A stretch of 64,000 bases of DNA. Origin: Manis javanica (lineage: Eukaryota > Chordata > Mammalia > Pholidota > Manidae). The DNA lies in NCBI RefSeq assembly GCF_040802235.1, contig NC_133167.1:43894001-43958000 (forward strand), given 5' to 3'. A model generated the notes under the pieces. It was not told where the DNA came from, did not search any database, and was given only the letters and a program-made list of their open reading frames with translations. The position numbers were made by a program, and so were the translations under genes. Numbering within the stretch: position 1 is the first letter of the stretch; each line of letters begins with the position of its first letter. Positions 13,021-24,054 of the stretch are shown here, piece by piece.

Positions 13021-13571
13021 ATCTTAATTTTAAATGAACTGAAAAATAATCTCTTTCCCACTTCCTTTAACAACACTTGAAATTCTACCATTCAAGATAA
13101 TATTTTCCAGTTTCTAAAGGCTTTTTGGATTTCCTGGTTGCCTATTAAAATAGAGAAGGATATCTAGGAAGGATGACATGTTTTCTCTTGAGAGAAAATA
13201 CCCTAGCAAGCCATCGCCAAATTAGGAAGATTGCCGGAAGGCAACCCAAAAATGTGCAACAAGGACATGAGGTGCTCAAGGAAGGACAAGGGGAGCTGAA
13301 AGGTTAACTAGAAGAGTCCAGTCACACGTTTTGCCAGTATCACAGTTTTGTCTAAGGGAAAGGCAGGACCATATTCCGAGAACAAAAGGGGTCATGCTCC
13401 AGGCAGGTCAAAACCAAGCTGATTTAATGCAGCCTCATAGTGACAGAGCCGGCTTGATTCCTCACTGGCTCACACCGTCAGTGGTAGCAGAAGAGCAAAG
13501 TGGATAATCTGCCATGTGCCTTGGGCATTTCTGTAATTGTGGGACTCCTGTTCTACTTCTCTTTCCTCCAG

Positions 13572-13674
13572 CACTTTGTCAGCGAGCGTAAATATGATGA
13601 AGAGCTTGGGAAAGCTGCCTGATTCTCCTGTGACATTGAACAGCGAAAGGCCCAAATCATGCTCTGCAGAGAAA
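13572..13674 (+). CDS. SPATS2L: SPATS2L internal exon carrying a premature TGA
   Basis: 103-bp exon. The acceptor (ctttcctccag) ends at 13571 and the donor GTGAGT starts at 13675. Read in phase it gives HFVSERKYDEELGKAA, then a stop codon TGA at 13620-13622, then FSCDIEQRKAQIMLCRE and one base of an Ile codon finished by the next exon. The human protein has Arg at the stop position, so CGA to TGA (CpG decay) is the simplest origin. Two further changes in the same short stretch (Leu to Arg, Gly to Arg, from memory) suggest relaxed constraint. Skipping this exon would break the frame, because 103 is not a multiple of 3. An intact mRNA would truncate the protein about 220 residues early and be a candidate for nonsense-mediated decay. 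An assembly or sequencing error cannot be excluded. Confidence 0.9.
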
Positions 13675-15515
13675 GTGAGTTTTGCATCCTTGCTAAATAA
13701 TTCTGTGTGAGTAGGTTCGGTGCTATTTGGAACTGATGTTGGAAATGTCAGGTGTGTAGTCCCCCAGGGGGTTAAAGGGAGATAGAAAGAGAGTTAATGA
13801 TCTAAGTTCATGACACAAGTCACTAGAAATGTCAAGATTTGAACTTCGAGTCTTCAAATGCCACTGCCCATCAGTAATCCCCAGGATTTATTAAACAGAA
13901 CAGAACAGACCAACTAGTTTATATCTTTTGCAAACTTCTATTAAGTGCTGCCAAATAAACTGCCTCTCTGATTTCTACAGCCTGGTTCTGCAGAGCCCTG
14001 TTACTGAGAGTGAGCCTTCCTCCCCAGTCTGGGAACAGTCAGCTATTGTGAAGGGCCCTGTTCCTGCGTGTGCTGCTCCGCAGTGCCTGAGCTGAGCTGG
14101 CTCCTCGGTTCCTGTGCTGAGTGAAGTCTGCAGATAATGAAAGACTTCGCTTCAGCCATAAACCATAGTCTTGTTTGTTATTATGCCCTAATTTAGAGCA
14201 GCTAATGTGCAGCAAAATTGGCTGATAATTGTTTCCCCTACTCCAGCCCATCCTCCAGGGGAGGTGAGAATGAGCCCTACAGTGGCTTCATGGGTGGCCA
14301 TAAGGAGGAAAGGAGGACTAGTGAGGGACATGGAATATCCCCAGCCTCCTAGTCAGCTAAAAAATTGCAACTTGGCTGCACTTTTTTTCCTCAAAATGGA
14401 AATTGCCTTTTTTCCCTGAGTGTAAAAAATAAGCTTGAGCTAAAAATTACAGAAGTACATTAAATAGAACATGACATTACTTTTGTGTATCATTCACACT
14501 TTTTATGCACATATAATCTACTCTGTAAATTATATATGTAAAATTATACTAAATATTATAATTTACTGTCTTATGTAATATATAGTAGTTTGCTTTTATC
14601 ATTCCACAATATATGGTTGAGATTTTTCTCTGTCAGTATATTTAATCCATAATTTATTTAAATATAATCAACATAGCCAGTCCCCTGATTGTGGACATTT
14701 AGGTTGCATCACATTTTTCACCATTAAAATAACACTGCTGTGAGCACCCTCATTCACATATCTTTGGCAATTACCTGATTTTCTGACTACATTTATTTTG
14801 AATTACTTTCTTCTTTTCCATATGCTCCCTCCTCTATGAAAGAATCTATCCATTTCCCATTCTCTACCCCCAGCTCTTGCCCCACCCCTAAAAAAGCAAA
14901 CCACCTGGCTCCCAGTTGGAGATCTATCTGCCCATCCTAGTGTCCTCTTCAGCCTGATGATGAGTGGGACCCTCACCAAGTGCCTGTCCCCGGTCTACAG
15001 TGGGATGGGGGGCACAGCTACCCCCACTTCCTCCAGGGCACCCCCAGGGCCATCTAGGGGGAGGAGCCATCCCATACCGGATCCCAAGTGTCCACACGGA
15101 AGCCAGCCTCCCATGTTGGAGACAGCAGTCCTCAAAAGGCCCTTTCCTTTAAAGCTTTGTCGAGGGCACTTTGAAAACCCACAGCTACAGAGCCAGAAAG
15201 AGTGGCCTCTGAGCTGCAGCAAGTGAGGACCCCCATGAAACTGAATCTCATGAGCACAAGGGCCACCAAAATCCCCTGGTTGTGCTTGTACAGCCCCAAC
15301 ATGCCAGCACATGTTACCTATAAAATAAAGGGACTAGAAATATATCCCTGTCCTTTCCATTTCTAATGTTCTATGATCCCTATTAGTCACTCCTCATCCT
15401 GTAGAAGAACCCTAGGATTAAGTCCGATCCAACACAGATAGCGGAAAAAATTGCTTCTAAAAATTGGTGATATTTTTAAGATTCAAAGGTTTTGCTGTCC
15501 AGCCTGACAGTCAAC
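13675..15515 (+). other. SPATS2L: SPATS2L intron, left part before the L1 insertion
   Basis: An old L1 3'-end fragment lies at about 14440-14800. A GC-richer block at about 14950-15340 ends in ACCTATAAAATAAAGGG, so it could be a decayed LTR or retrocopy; I cannot name it. Nothing else is recognised. Confidence 0.55.
14440..14800 (-). mobile_element. Old L1 3'-end fragment
   Basis: 'tttaggttgcatcacatttttcaccattaaaataacactgctgtgagcaccctcattcacatatctttggca' corresponds to the reversed 3' UTR of old L1M elements (target-mimicking 'ttgctattataaacaatgctg...tgaacatcc'). Boundaries are approximate. Confidence 0.5.
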
Positions 15516-15528
15516 TTCTAGTGAACTG
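15516..15528 (+). repeat. Left target-site duplication of the L1-ERV chimera
   Basis: TTCTAGTGAACTG stands immediately before the L1 5' end and recurs exactly at 24042-24054 directly after the final poly(A). Confidence 0.93.
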
Positions 15529-16920
15529 GAGGCGGAGCCAGGATAGCGGTGTGAGTAGAGCAGTGGAAATCTCGTCCCAAAAACACATAGAGCTATGAAA
15601 ATATAACAAAGAAAAATCTTCCTAAAATAGAGACCACAGGACACAGGACAACATCCAGACCACATCCACACCTGCAAGAACCCAGCGCCTTGCGAAGGGG
15701 GTAAGATACAAGCCCCGGCCGGGGGGGATACGAGCGCCCCTCCCACTGGCTCCCAGCGGGTGGAAAGAAACCGGAGCGGGTTTTTTTTGGCGAGTGCTTT
15801 TTGGAAGCCTTAAAGGGACGGGCACCCGTTGCTAGGGAGGCAGGGTGGCGGGACCGGTGAGCAGGTGCCTGGGACTGGCGCCTGAGGACAAAGAATATCC
15901 CGCGTTTCTCCCTGCAGGACCAGCGGGTGGGTACCTGAGACCAGTGCCTGAGGACGGAGGAAATCGCGCATTTTTCCCTTTTTTTTTTTTTTTTCTCTTT
16001 TTAGCGAGCACTTTTTGGAAGCTTTAAAGGGACAGGGACCCCGGTGCTAGGGAAGCAGGGTGGCGGGACTGGTGAGCGGATGCCTGGGACCGGCGCCTGA
16101 GGACAAAGAATATCCCACGTTTTTCCCTGCGGGACCAGTGGGCAGGTGCCAGAGACCGGCACTTGAGGACAGAGGAAATCGCGCGTTTTTCCCCTTTTTT
16201 TTCTCTCTTTTTTGCGAGTGCTTTTTGGAAGCCTAAAAGGGACAGGGACCCCGATGCTAGGGAGGCAGGGCGGCAGGACTGGTGAGTGGGTGCCTGGGAC
16301 CAGCGCCTGAGGACAAAAAATATCGAGCGTTCTTTCCCTGTGGGGACCGGTGGGTGGGTGCTTTTTGGAAGCCTTGAAAGGACAGGGACCCTGGTGATAG
16401 GGAGACAGGGCAGCAGGACCAGTAAGCGGGTGCCTGGGACCGGCACCTGAGGACAAAAAAAAAAAAAAATTGCGTGTTTTTTCCTTTTTTTGTCTTTCTG
16501 TTCCCTCTCTCATTGTTGCTGTTGTTGTTTTGGTTTGGAGAGTGCTTTTTGGAAGTCTTAAAGGGGCAGGACAGGTCACTTAGACCAGAGGCAGGGAATC
16601 TGGGGATCTCTGGGCACTCTAACCCCCTGGGCAGCAGGGAGCACGGAGGTCCCTTACAGAGATAAATAGCCTCCCGGCCGCTCCCCCTCCAACGGGGCTC
16701 CACCATTTTGGAGGAACAGCCCCAGCCAGGCCAAGCCCACAGCAACAGCGGAGATAAACCCCAAAGCAACTGGGCAGGAAGCAGAAACCCTGTCTGCGCA
16801 CAGCTGCCAAGCACAAGCCACTAGAGGTCGCTATTCTCCCAGGAGAAGGCCACAAACCAACAAGAAGGGAAGCTCTTCCAGCAGTCACCTGTACCAGCTC
16901 TGCAAACTATCTCTATCACC
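15529..16920 (+). promoter_or_regulatory. L1 5' UTR with tandem promoter monomers
   Basis: 1392 bp of GC-rich leader. A unit beginning CGAGTGCTTTTTGGAAG recurs at 15791, 16005, 16215, about 16355 and 16538: two nearly complete units of 214 and 210 bp, then shortened ones. Each holds a 'gcctgggac...ggcgcctgaggac' block and a T-rich tract. By analogy with mouse and other monomer-type L1s, this is the internal promoter array. The - strand is open for long stretches across it (see findings). Confidence 0.85.
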
Positions 16921-17844
16921 ATGAAAAGGCAAAACTACAGGCAGACAAAGATTACAGAGACAACACCTGAGAGGGAGACAGACCTAACTAGTCCTCCTGA
17001 AAAAGAATTCAAAATAAAAATCATGAACATGCTGACAGAGATGCAGAGAAAAATGCAAGAGCAATGGGATGAGATGCAGAGAAAAATGCAAAGGCAGTGG
17101 GATGAGATGCAGAGAAAAATGCAAGAGCAGTGGGATGAAGTCCGGAAGGAGATCACAGAGGTCAGGAAGGAGATCACAGAAGTGAAACAATCCCTGGAAG
17201 GATTTATAAGCAGAATGGATAAGATGCAAGAGGCCATTGAAGGAATAGAAACCAGAGAACAGGAACGTATAGAAGCTGACATGGAAAGAGATAAAAGGAT
17301 CTCCAGGAATGAAACAACACTAAGAGAAATATGTGACCAAGCCAAAAGGAATAACATTCGTATTATAGGGATACCAGAAGAAGAAGAAAGAGGAAAAGGG
17401 ATAGAAAGTCTCTTTGAAGAAATAATTGCTGAAAACTTCCCCAAACTGGGGGAGGAAATAATCGAACAGACCATGGAATTACACAGAACTCCCAACAGAA
17501 AGGATCCAAGGAGGACAACACCAAGACACATAGTAATTAAAATGGCAAGGATCAAGGACAAGGAAAGAGTTTTAAAGGCAGCTAGAGAGAAAAAGGTCAC
17601 CTATAAAGGAAAACCCATCAGGCTATCGTAAGACTTCTCGACAGAAACCCCACAGGCAAGAAAAGAATGGCATGATATACTTAATGGAATGAAACAGAAG
17701 GGCCTTGAACCAAGGATACTGTATCCAGCACGACTATCATTTAAATATGATGGCGGGATTAAACAATTCCCAGACAAGCAAAAGCTGAGGGAATTTGCTT
17801 CCCACAAACCACCTCTACAGGGCATCCTACAGGGACTGCTCTAG
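16921..17844 (+). pseudogene. L1 ORF1 (ORF1p) with one premature stop
   Basis: The ATG at 16921 follows the 5' UTR. The frame runs 307 codons to TAG at 17842-17844 but is cut by TAA at 17629-17631, after residue 236. Residues about 30-95 form a charged coiled coil made partly of three 33-bp repeats (17038-17136, core EMQRKMQEQWD) and two VRKEITE repeats. Residues about 140-235 are the RRM (NNIRIIGIP and KDKERVLKAAREKK blocks visible). The C-terminal domain lies beyond the stop. ORF1p is the trimeric RNA-binding chaperone of the L1 RNP; loss of the C-terminal domain should abolish activity. Only one lesion in 924 nt indicates a young copy. Confidence 0.93.
17038..17136 (+). repeat. Three 33-bp repeats inside ORF1 coiled coil
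   Basis: Units at 17038, 17071 and 17104 (starting gagatgcagagaaaaatgca) differ at only a few bases. Each adds 11 residues, which is a hendecad (11 = 3+4+4) and so keeps a coiled-coil-compatible register. Confidence 0.9.
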
Positions 17845-18039
17845 ATGGGAGCACCCCTAAAAAGAGCACAGAACAAAACACACAACATATGAAGAAGGGA
17901 GGAGGAGGAATAAGAAGGGAGAGAAGAAAAGAATCTCCAGACAGTGTATATAACAGCTCAGTAAGCAAGCTAAGTTACGCAGTAAGATACTAAAGAAGCT
18001 AACCTTCAACCTTTGGTAACCACGAATCTAAAGCCGGCA

Positions 18040-21000
18040 ATGGCAATAAGTACATATCTCTCAATAGTCACCCTAAATGTAAATGGACTTAATGCACCAA
18101 TCAAAAGACATAGAGTAATAGAATGGATAAAAAAGCAAGACCCATCTATATGCTGCTTACAAGAAACTCACCTTAAACCCAAAGATAAGCATAGACTAAA
18201 AGTCAAGGGATGGAAAAACATATTTCAGGCAAACAACAGTGAGAAGAAAGCAGGGGTTGCAGTACTAATATCAGACAAAATAGACTTCAAAACAAAGAAA
18301 GTAACAGGAGATAAAGAAGAATACTACATAATGATAAAGGGCTCAGTCCAACAAGAGGATATAACCATTCTAAATATATATGCACCCAATACAGGAGCAC
18401 CAGCATATGTGAAGCAAATACTAACAGAACTAAAGACGGAAATAGACTGCAATGCATTCATTGTAGGAGACTTCAACACACCACTCACCCCAAAGGATAG
18501 ATCCACCGGGCAGAAAATACGTAAAGACACACAGGCACTGAACAACACACTAGAACAGATGGACCTAATAGACATCTATAGAACTCTACATCCAAAAGCA
18601 ACAGGATATACATTCTTCTCAAGTGCACATGGAACATTCTCCAGAATAGACCACATACTAGCTCACAAAAAGAGCCTCAGTAAATTCCAAAATATTGAAA
18701 TTCTACCAACCAATTTTTCAGACCACAAAGGTATGAAAGTAGAAATAAATTCTACAAAGAAAACAAAAAGGCTCACAAACACATGGAGACTTAACAACAT
18801 GCTACTAAATAATCAATGGATCATGAAAACAAATCAAAATAGAGATCAAGGAATATATAGAAACAAATGACAACAACAACACTAAGCCCCAACTTCTGTG
18901 GGATGCAGCGAAAGCAGTCTTAAGAGGAAAGTATATAGCAATCCAGGCACACTTGAAAAAGGAAGAACAATCCCAAATGAATAGTCTAACATCACAATTA
19001 TTAAAACTGGAAAAATAAGAACAAATGAGGCCTAAAGTCAGCAGAAGGAGGGACATAATAAAGATCAGAGAAGAAATAAACAAAATTGAGAAGAATAAAC
19101 CAATAGCAAAAATCAACGAAACCAAGAGCTGGTTCTTCGAGAAAATAAACAAAATAGATAAGCCTCTAGCCAAACTTATTAAGAGAAAAAGAGAGTCAAC
19201 ACAAATCAACATAATCAGAAATGAGAATGGAAAAATCACGACAGACTCCACAGAAATACAAAGAATTATTAAAGACTACTATGAAAACCTATATGCCAAT
19301 AAGCTGGAAAACCTAGAAGAAATGGACAACTTCCTAGAAAAATACAACCTCCCAAGACTGACCAAGGAAGAAACACAAAAGTTAGACAATCCAATTATGA
19401 GCAAATAAATTGAAACAGTAATCAAAAAACTACCCAAGAACAAAACCCCGGGGCCGGATGGATTTACCTCGGAATTTTATCAGACACACAGAGAAGACAT
19501 AATACCCATTCTCCTTAAAGTGTTCCACAAAATAGAAGAAGAGGGAATACTCCCAAACTCATTCTATGAGGCCAACATCACCCTAATACCAAAACCAGGA
19601 AAAGACCCCACCAAAAAAGAAAATTACAGACCAATATCCCTGGTGAATGTAGATGCAAAAATACTCAATAAAATATTAGCAAACAGAATTCAACAGTATA
19701 TCAAAAGGATCATACACCATGACCAAGAGGGGTTCATCCCAGGGATGCAAGGATGGTACAACATTCGAAAATCCATCAACATCATCCACCACATCAACAA
19801 AAAGAAAGACAAAAACCACATGATCATCTCCATAGATGCTGAAAAAGCATTTGACAAAATTCAACATCCATTCATGATAAAAACTCTCAGCAAAATGGGA
19901 ATAGAGGGCAAGTACCTCAACATAATAAAGGCCATATATGATAAACCCACAGCCAGCATTATACTGAACAGCGAGAAGCTGAAAGCATTTTCTCTGAGAT
20001 CGGGAACCAGACAGGGATGCCCACTCTCCCCACTGTTATTTAACATAGTACTGGAGGTCCTAGCCACGGCAATCAGACAAAACAAAGAAATACAAGGAAT
20101 CCAGATTGGTAAAGAAGAAGTTAAACTGCCACTATTTGCAGATGATATGATACTGTACATAAAAAACCCTAAAGACTCCACTCCAAAACTACTAGAACTG
20201 ATATCGGAATACAGCAAAGTTGCAGGATACAAAATCAACACACAGAAATCTGTAGCTTTCCTATACACTAACAAGGAATCAATAGAAAAAGAAATCAGGA
20301 AAACAATTCCATTCACCATTGCATCAAAAAGAATAAAATACCTAGGAATAAACCTAACCAAAGAAGTGAAAGACTTATACTCTGAAAACTACAAGTCACT
20401 CTTAAGAGAAATTAAAGGAGACACTAATAAATGGAAACTCATCCCATGCTCATGGCTAGGTAGAATTAATATCGTCAAAATGGCCATCCTGCCCAAAGCA
20501 ATATACAGATTTGATGCAATCCCTCTCAAATTACCAGCAACATTCTTCAATGAATTGGAACAAATAATTCAAAAATTCATATGGAAACACCAAAGACCCC
20601 GAATAGCCAAAGCAATCCTGAAAAAGAAGAATAAAGTAGGGGGGATCTCACTCCCCAACTTCAAGCTCTACTACAAAGCCATAGTAATCAAGACAATTTG
20701 GTACTGGCACAAGAACAGAGCCACAGACCAGTGGAACAGATTAGAGATCCCAGAAATTAACCCAAACATATATGGTCAATTAATATTTGATAAAGGAGCC
20801 ATGGACATACAATGGCAAAATGACAGTCTCTTCAACAGATGGTGCTGGCAAAACTGGACAGCTACATGTAGGAGAATGAAACTGGACCATTGTCTAACCC
20901 CATATACAAAGGTAAACTCAAAATGGATCAAAGACCTGAATGTAAGTCATGAAACCATTAAACTCTTGGAAAAAAACATAGGCAAAAACCTCTTAGACAT

Positions 21001-21856
21001 AAACATGAGTGACCTCTTCTTGAACATATCTCCCCGGGCAAGGAAAACAACAGCAAAAATGAGCAAGTGGGACTACATTAAGCTGAAAAGCTTCTGTACA
21101 GCGAAAGACACCATCAATAGAACAAAAAGGAACCCTACAGTATGGGAGAATATATTTGAAAATGACAGATCCGATAAAGGCTTGACGTCCAGAATATATA
21201 AAGAGCTCACATGCCTCAACAAACAAAAAACAAATAACCCAATTAAAAAATGGGCAGAGGAACTGAACAGACAGTTCTCCAAAAAAGAAATACAGATGGC
21301 CAAGAGACACATGAAAAGATGCTCCACATCGCTAATTATCAGAGAAATGCAAATTAAAACTACAATGAGGTATCACCTCACACCAGTAAGGATAGCTGCC
21401 ATCCAAAAGACAAACAACAACAAATGTTGGCGAGGCTGTGGAGAAAGGGGAACCCTCCTACACTGCTGGTGGGAATGTAAATTAGTTCAACCATTGTGGA
21501 AAGCAGTATGGAGATGCATCAAAATGCTCAAAACAGACCTACCATTTGACCCAGGAATTCCACTCCTAGGAATTTACCCTAAGAATGCAGCCATCAAGTT
21601 TGAGAAAGTCAGATGCACCCCTATGTTTATCGTAGCACTATTTACAATAGCCAAGAATTGGAAGCAACCTAAATGTCCATCGGTAGATGAATGGATAAAG
21701 AAGATGTGGTACATATACACAATGGAATACTACTCAGCCATAAGAAGTGGAAAAATCCAACCATTTGCAGCAACATGGATGGAGCTGGAGAGTATTATGC
21801 TCAGTGAAATAAGCCAAGCGGAGAAAGAGAAATACCAAATGATATCACTCATCTGA
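18040..21856 (+). pseudogene. L1 ORF2 (endonuclease-reverse transcriptase), frameshifted
   Basis: ORF2 starts at the ATG at 18040 (MAISTYLSIVTLNVNG). The AP-like endonuclease comes first, with its key blocks intact: TLNVNG, CLQETHL, GDFNTPL, RIDHIL and SDHKGM. The frame shifts by one base between about 18820 and 18870. In the new frame there are stops at 19016-19018 and 19406-19408. From 19520 to 21856 the frame is open for 778 residues: RT motifs [23 protein letters not shown] and FADDMILYI are intact, and the C-terminal Cys-His motif (C-X3-C-X7-H-X4-C type, near 21424-21477) is present. Total length fits the family norm of about 1275 residues. The product nicks target DNA and reverse-transcribes RNA in place. 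Confidence 0.94.
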
Positions 21857-22218
21857 GGAGTATACGAACAAAGGAAAAACTGAAGGAACAAAACAGCAGC
21901 GGAATTACAGAACCCAAAAATGGACTAACAGGTACCAAAGGGAAAGGAACTGGGGAGGATGGGTGGGCAGGGAGGGATGGGGGGGAAGAAGAAGAGGTGT
22001 ATTAAGATTAGCATGCATGAGGGGAGGGAGAAAGGGGAGGGTGGGCTGCACAACACAGAGAGGACAAGTAGTGACTCTACAACATTTTGCTAAGCTGATG
22101 GACAGTAACCGTAATGTGGTTGTTAGGGGGGACCTGATATAGGGGAGAGCATAGGAAACATAGTATTCTTCATGTAAGTGTAGATTAAAAATTAAAAAAA
22201 AAAAAAGAAAGAAAGAAA
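21857..22218 (+). other. L1 3' UTR with G-quadruplex-prone tract and internal A-rich end
   Basis: Purine-rich 3' UTR. G runs at 21952-21989 and 22019-22045 (each with four or more GGG blocks) can form a quadruplex on the sense strand, as is known for L1 3' UTRs. It ends in attaaaaattaaaaaaa and an A/GAAA run (to about 22218), where a normal L1 would terminate. No canonical AATAAA precedes this run, consistent with a weak terminator and read-through. Confidence 0.8.
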
Positions 22219-22599
22219 AGGGGGATTACTCCTTGACAGGATAAAACTATTGGTAAATCAAAGATCAACGCATGCTTTAAATATCCTTAATGTTGATCAC
22301 TTAAAGGGTGTCAGATGATCAGCTATGGAGGTACTCTTTTCTGATAATATTCCTTTCTCTTAATTAAAAAAAAAAAAAAAAAGCAGTTACTGTGTGCTGA
22401 CCTCCAATGAGTTCTGCACAGTGGTATAGAGGGCATGTCAAAGTGTGGGCAAAGGGTCTGTTTGTTTCTATGCAGAAGATCAAGGCCTAGCTTGGATACC
22501 CAGAAAATGAACTAAGATACGATATGAGGAGGAGCTTCCGGCATCAGCACTCTCTGGAGGACTCGTGCCGGGGGATGATCATCAAAAAGCCTCCACAGG

Positions 22600-23062
22600 T
22601 ATCCGGACGATGCTGTGGTTGTGGCTGCATTCAGCCTACCGTCTCCTGGACTTGCCATAGGAATGAGGAGGGAGATGTCTAGGCTGGCATGTGCATACAG
22701 TGAGACAACGAATTTGACCGGATCTGTACTGTTGGAACTCAACCAGGAGTTGGGAGGGGTGCAAGTTGTAGCACTCCAAAATCTCATGACTATAGACTAT
22801 CTACAGTTAAAAGAACATATGGGATGTGAACAGATCCCAGAAATGGGCTGTTTTAATTTGTCTGATGGTTCAAGTACAGTTGGACAATATCCATCATATC
22901 ATAGATAAATTTTCACAAATGCCTGGGGTGCCTAAATGGTTTTCTTGGCTTCACTGGAGATGGATGGTAATTATAGACTTGCTTTGTTTATGTCACCGTA
23001 TTCCTATTATGTTAATATGTGTGTGCAAGTTAGTTAGTAGTTTAAAACCTATACATACTTAA
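22600..23062 (+). pseudogene. Retroviral env transmembrane-subunit remnant
   Basis: The reading at 22615-22908 contains an Ala-rich segment resembling a fusion peptide, a Leu/Asn/Gln-rich heptad region, and the short block CFNLSD characteristic of alpha/beta-type retroviral TM proteins. After a frameshift near 22905 the reading continues to 23062 through a Trp-rich membrane-proximal and hydrophobic stretch. The usual paired cysteine is reduced to one (Gly-Cys), and stops and the frameshift make it non-functional. It is a relic of an ERV captured downstream of a parental L1, not part of the L1. Confidence 0.65.
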
Positions 23063-23666
23063 GGTACTATACAAGAAGATATGTCAAAGAAATAATCAAT
23101 CCTCCCATGTTTCCTTCATATGCTACATCTATAGCTTTTCTTCTTCCTTCCTAATTACAACCCTTAAATAGAATTCGTGCCTCATATCGAATTTACCGAG
23201 TATCATAATTCCTCCAGGTGGTAAAGATACCTCGAGACAAGTGCTGGGCATAGAAGCCACAGGGCATAAATCTGCAAAGAAGTAAAAAGCTAACCTTTGC
23301 AAACAATATGGCTTCTCTCTCACTTACCAACTTTACATTTCCCTGTATGGCCCCGGAAGATGACTGGTTAGCCAGAGACGGATAAGATTCCTCAAGGGAG
23401 GAACAACCTAAGACAGGCACAGTCGCAGGGGGGCCATCAGGTGAGAATTTGGGGATCAACAGAGGTGAGGCTCAGAACCTCACTCCCCCTGCTTTGAGAG
23501 AAATCTTCTGCATCCGTGGATGTCTTGCTGCCCTTGTCTAGCCTGGATTAATACTTAGTCCATAGGCACACACCTGATCATCTGATCATCTACATTTGCC
23601 CTCTTACAGCACTAAACTATGTTTTCTACCTTTATCTTGCATCTACCTACCACTTCAGCATTTTAT

Positions 23667-23698
23667 TAAAAATAAAAATAATAATAATAATAATAGGA
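23667..23698 (+). repeat. (TAA)n simple repeat before the polypurine tract
   Basis: 'aaaataataataataataataatagg': about seven TAA units directly upstream of the purine tract AGGAGAAA. Confidence 0.85.
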
Positions 23699-24026
23699 GA
23701 AATGTGGGATCAACATATAAATCAAGTACAAAAATCAAACGAATATTCATATTTGACCTGATTGTTTATAGGTCATAATGCATGATCAAAACCGAAAGTT
23801 TCTGTGATGAATGCCCTTGTACTGTTCACCATGTAAGAATTTATTCACTATGTAAGAATTCGTTCACCATGTAAGAACTTGTTCGTTATGCTTCAGAAGA
23901 TTGGAGACTGACAAGAATTAGGCTTGAGATGGATTAAGGATTGTACATTGAGCGTTGACCCCCCTATACTGAATTTTATTGTTGTTAACAACCATTTGAT
24001 CAATAAATATGAGAGATGCCCTCTCA
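23692..24026 (+). mobile_element. ERV polypurine tract plus LTR U3-R ending in poly(A)
   Basis: Polypurine AATAGGAGAAA (23692-23702) abuts TGTGGGATC at 23703, the expected layout of PPT followed by the 5' TG of an LTR. Inside, three imperfect ~21-bp repeats of 'caccatgtaagaa' lie at about 23828-23890. AATAAA is at 24002-24007 and the sequence stops about 20 nt later in poly(A). This is what an RNA polyadenylated in an LTR R region would look like. Confidence 0.65.
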
Positions 24027-24041
24027 AAGAAAAAAAAAAAA

Positions 24042-24054
24042 TTCTAGTGAACTG
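24042..24054 (+). repeat. Right target-site duplication of the L1-ERV chimera
   Basis: TTCTAGTGAACTG, identical to 15516-15528. Confidence 0.93.

Larger units (their letters stand above)
11073..13571 (+). other. SPATS2L: SPATS2L intron
   Basis: Non-coding. A MIR copy (12595-12770) and an L2 3' fragment (12860-13020) are visible. Nothing else is classifiable. Confidence 0.75.
15529..24041 (+). mobile_element. Full-length LINE-1 with 1.8-kb ERV-derived 3' transduction
   Basis: One retrotransposition unit of 8.5 kb. It starts with an intact-looking L1 5' end (gaggcggagccaggatagcgg) and contains a 5' UTR with tandem monomers, ORF1, ORF2 and a G-rich 3' UTR followed by an A-rich run. It then continues through non-L1 sequence to a second AATAAA and poly(A). 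The 13-bp target-site duplication flanks the whole unit; no copy is found directly after the L1 3' UTR. The L1 is in the same orientation as SPATS2L, inside its intron. ORF1 has one premature stop, and ORF2 one frameshift and two stops, so it is unlikely to be autonomous now. Confidence 0.92.
22219..24041 (+). mobile_element. 3'-transduced segment (ERV-derived), two parts
   Basis: Sequence downstream of the L1 poly(A) but inside the same target-site duplication. Part 1 (22219-22363) ends in a second A run (about 22364-22382). Part 2 (22383-24030) holds retroviral env-TM-like coding remnants, a (TAA)n tract, a polypurine tract and LTR-like sequence with AATAAA at 24002-24007 and poly(A) to 24041. 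The two internal A runs could mark serial read-through events, or be genomic A-tracts captured once. Confidence 0.8.

Noticed and set aside
16935-17600. 221-codon ORF on the - strand
   Set aside because: It is the antisense shadow of L1 ORF1; the + strand has the recognised coiled coil and RRM.
22615-23062. A domesticated (syncytin-like) envelope gene
   Set aside because: The env remnant is frameshifted, lacks SU and a normal paired cysteine, and sits inside an L1-mobilised 3' segment.
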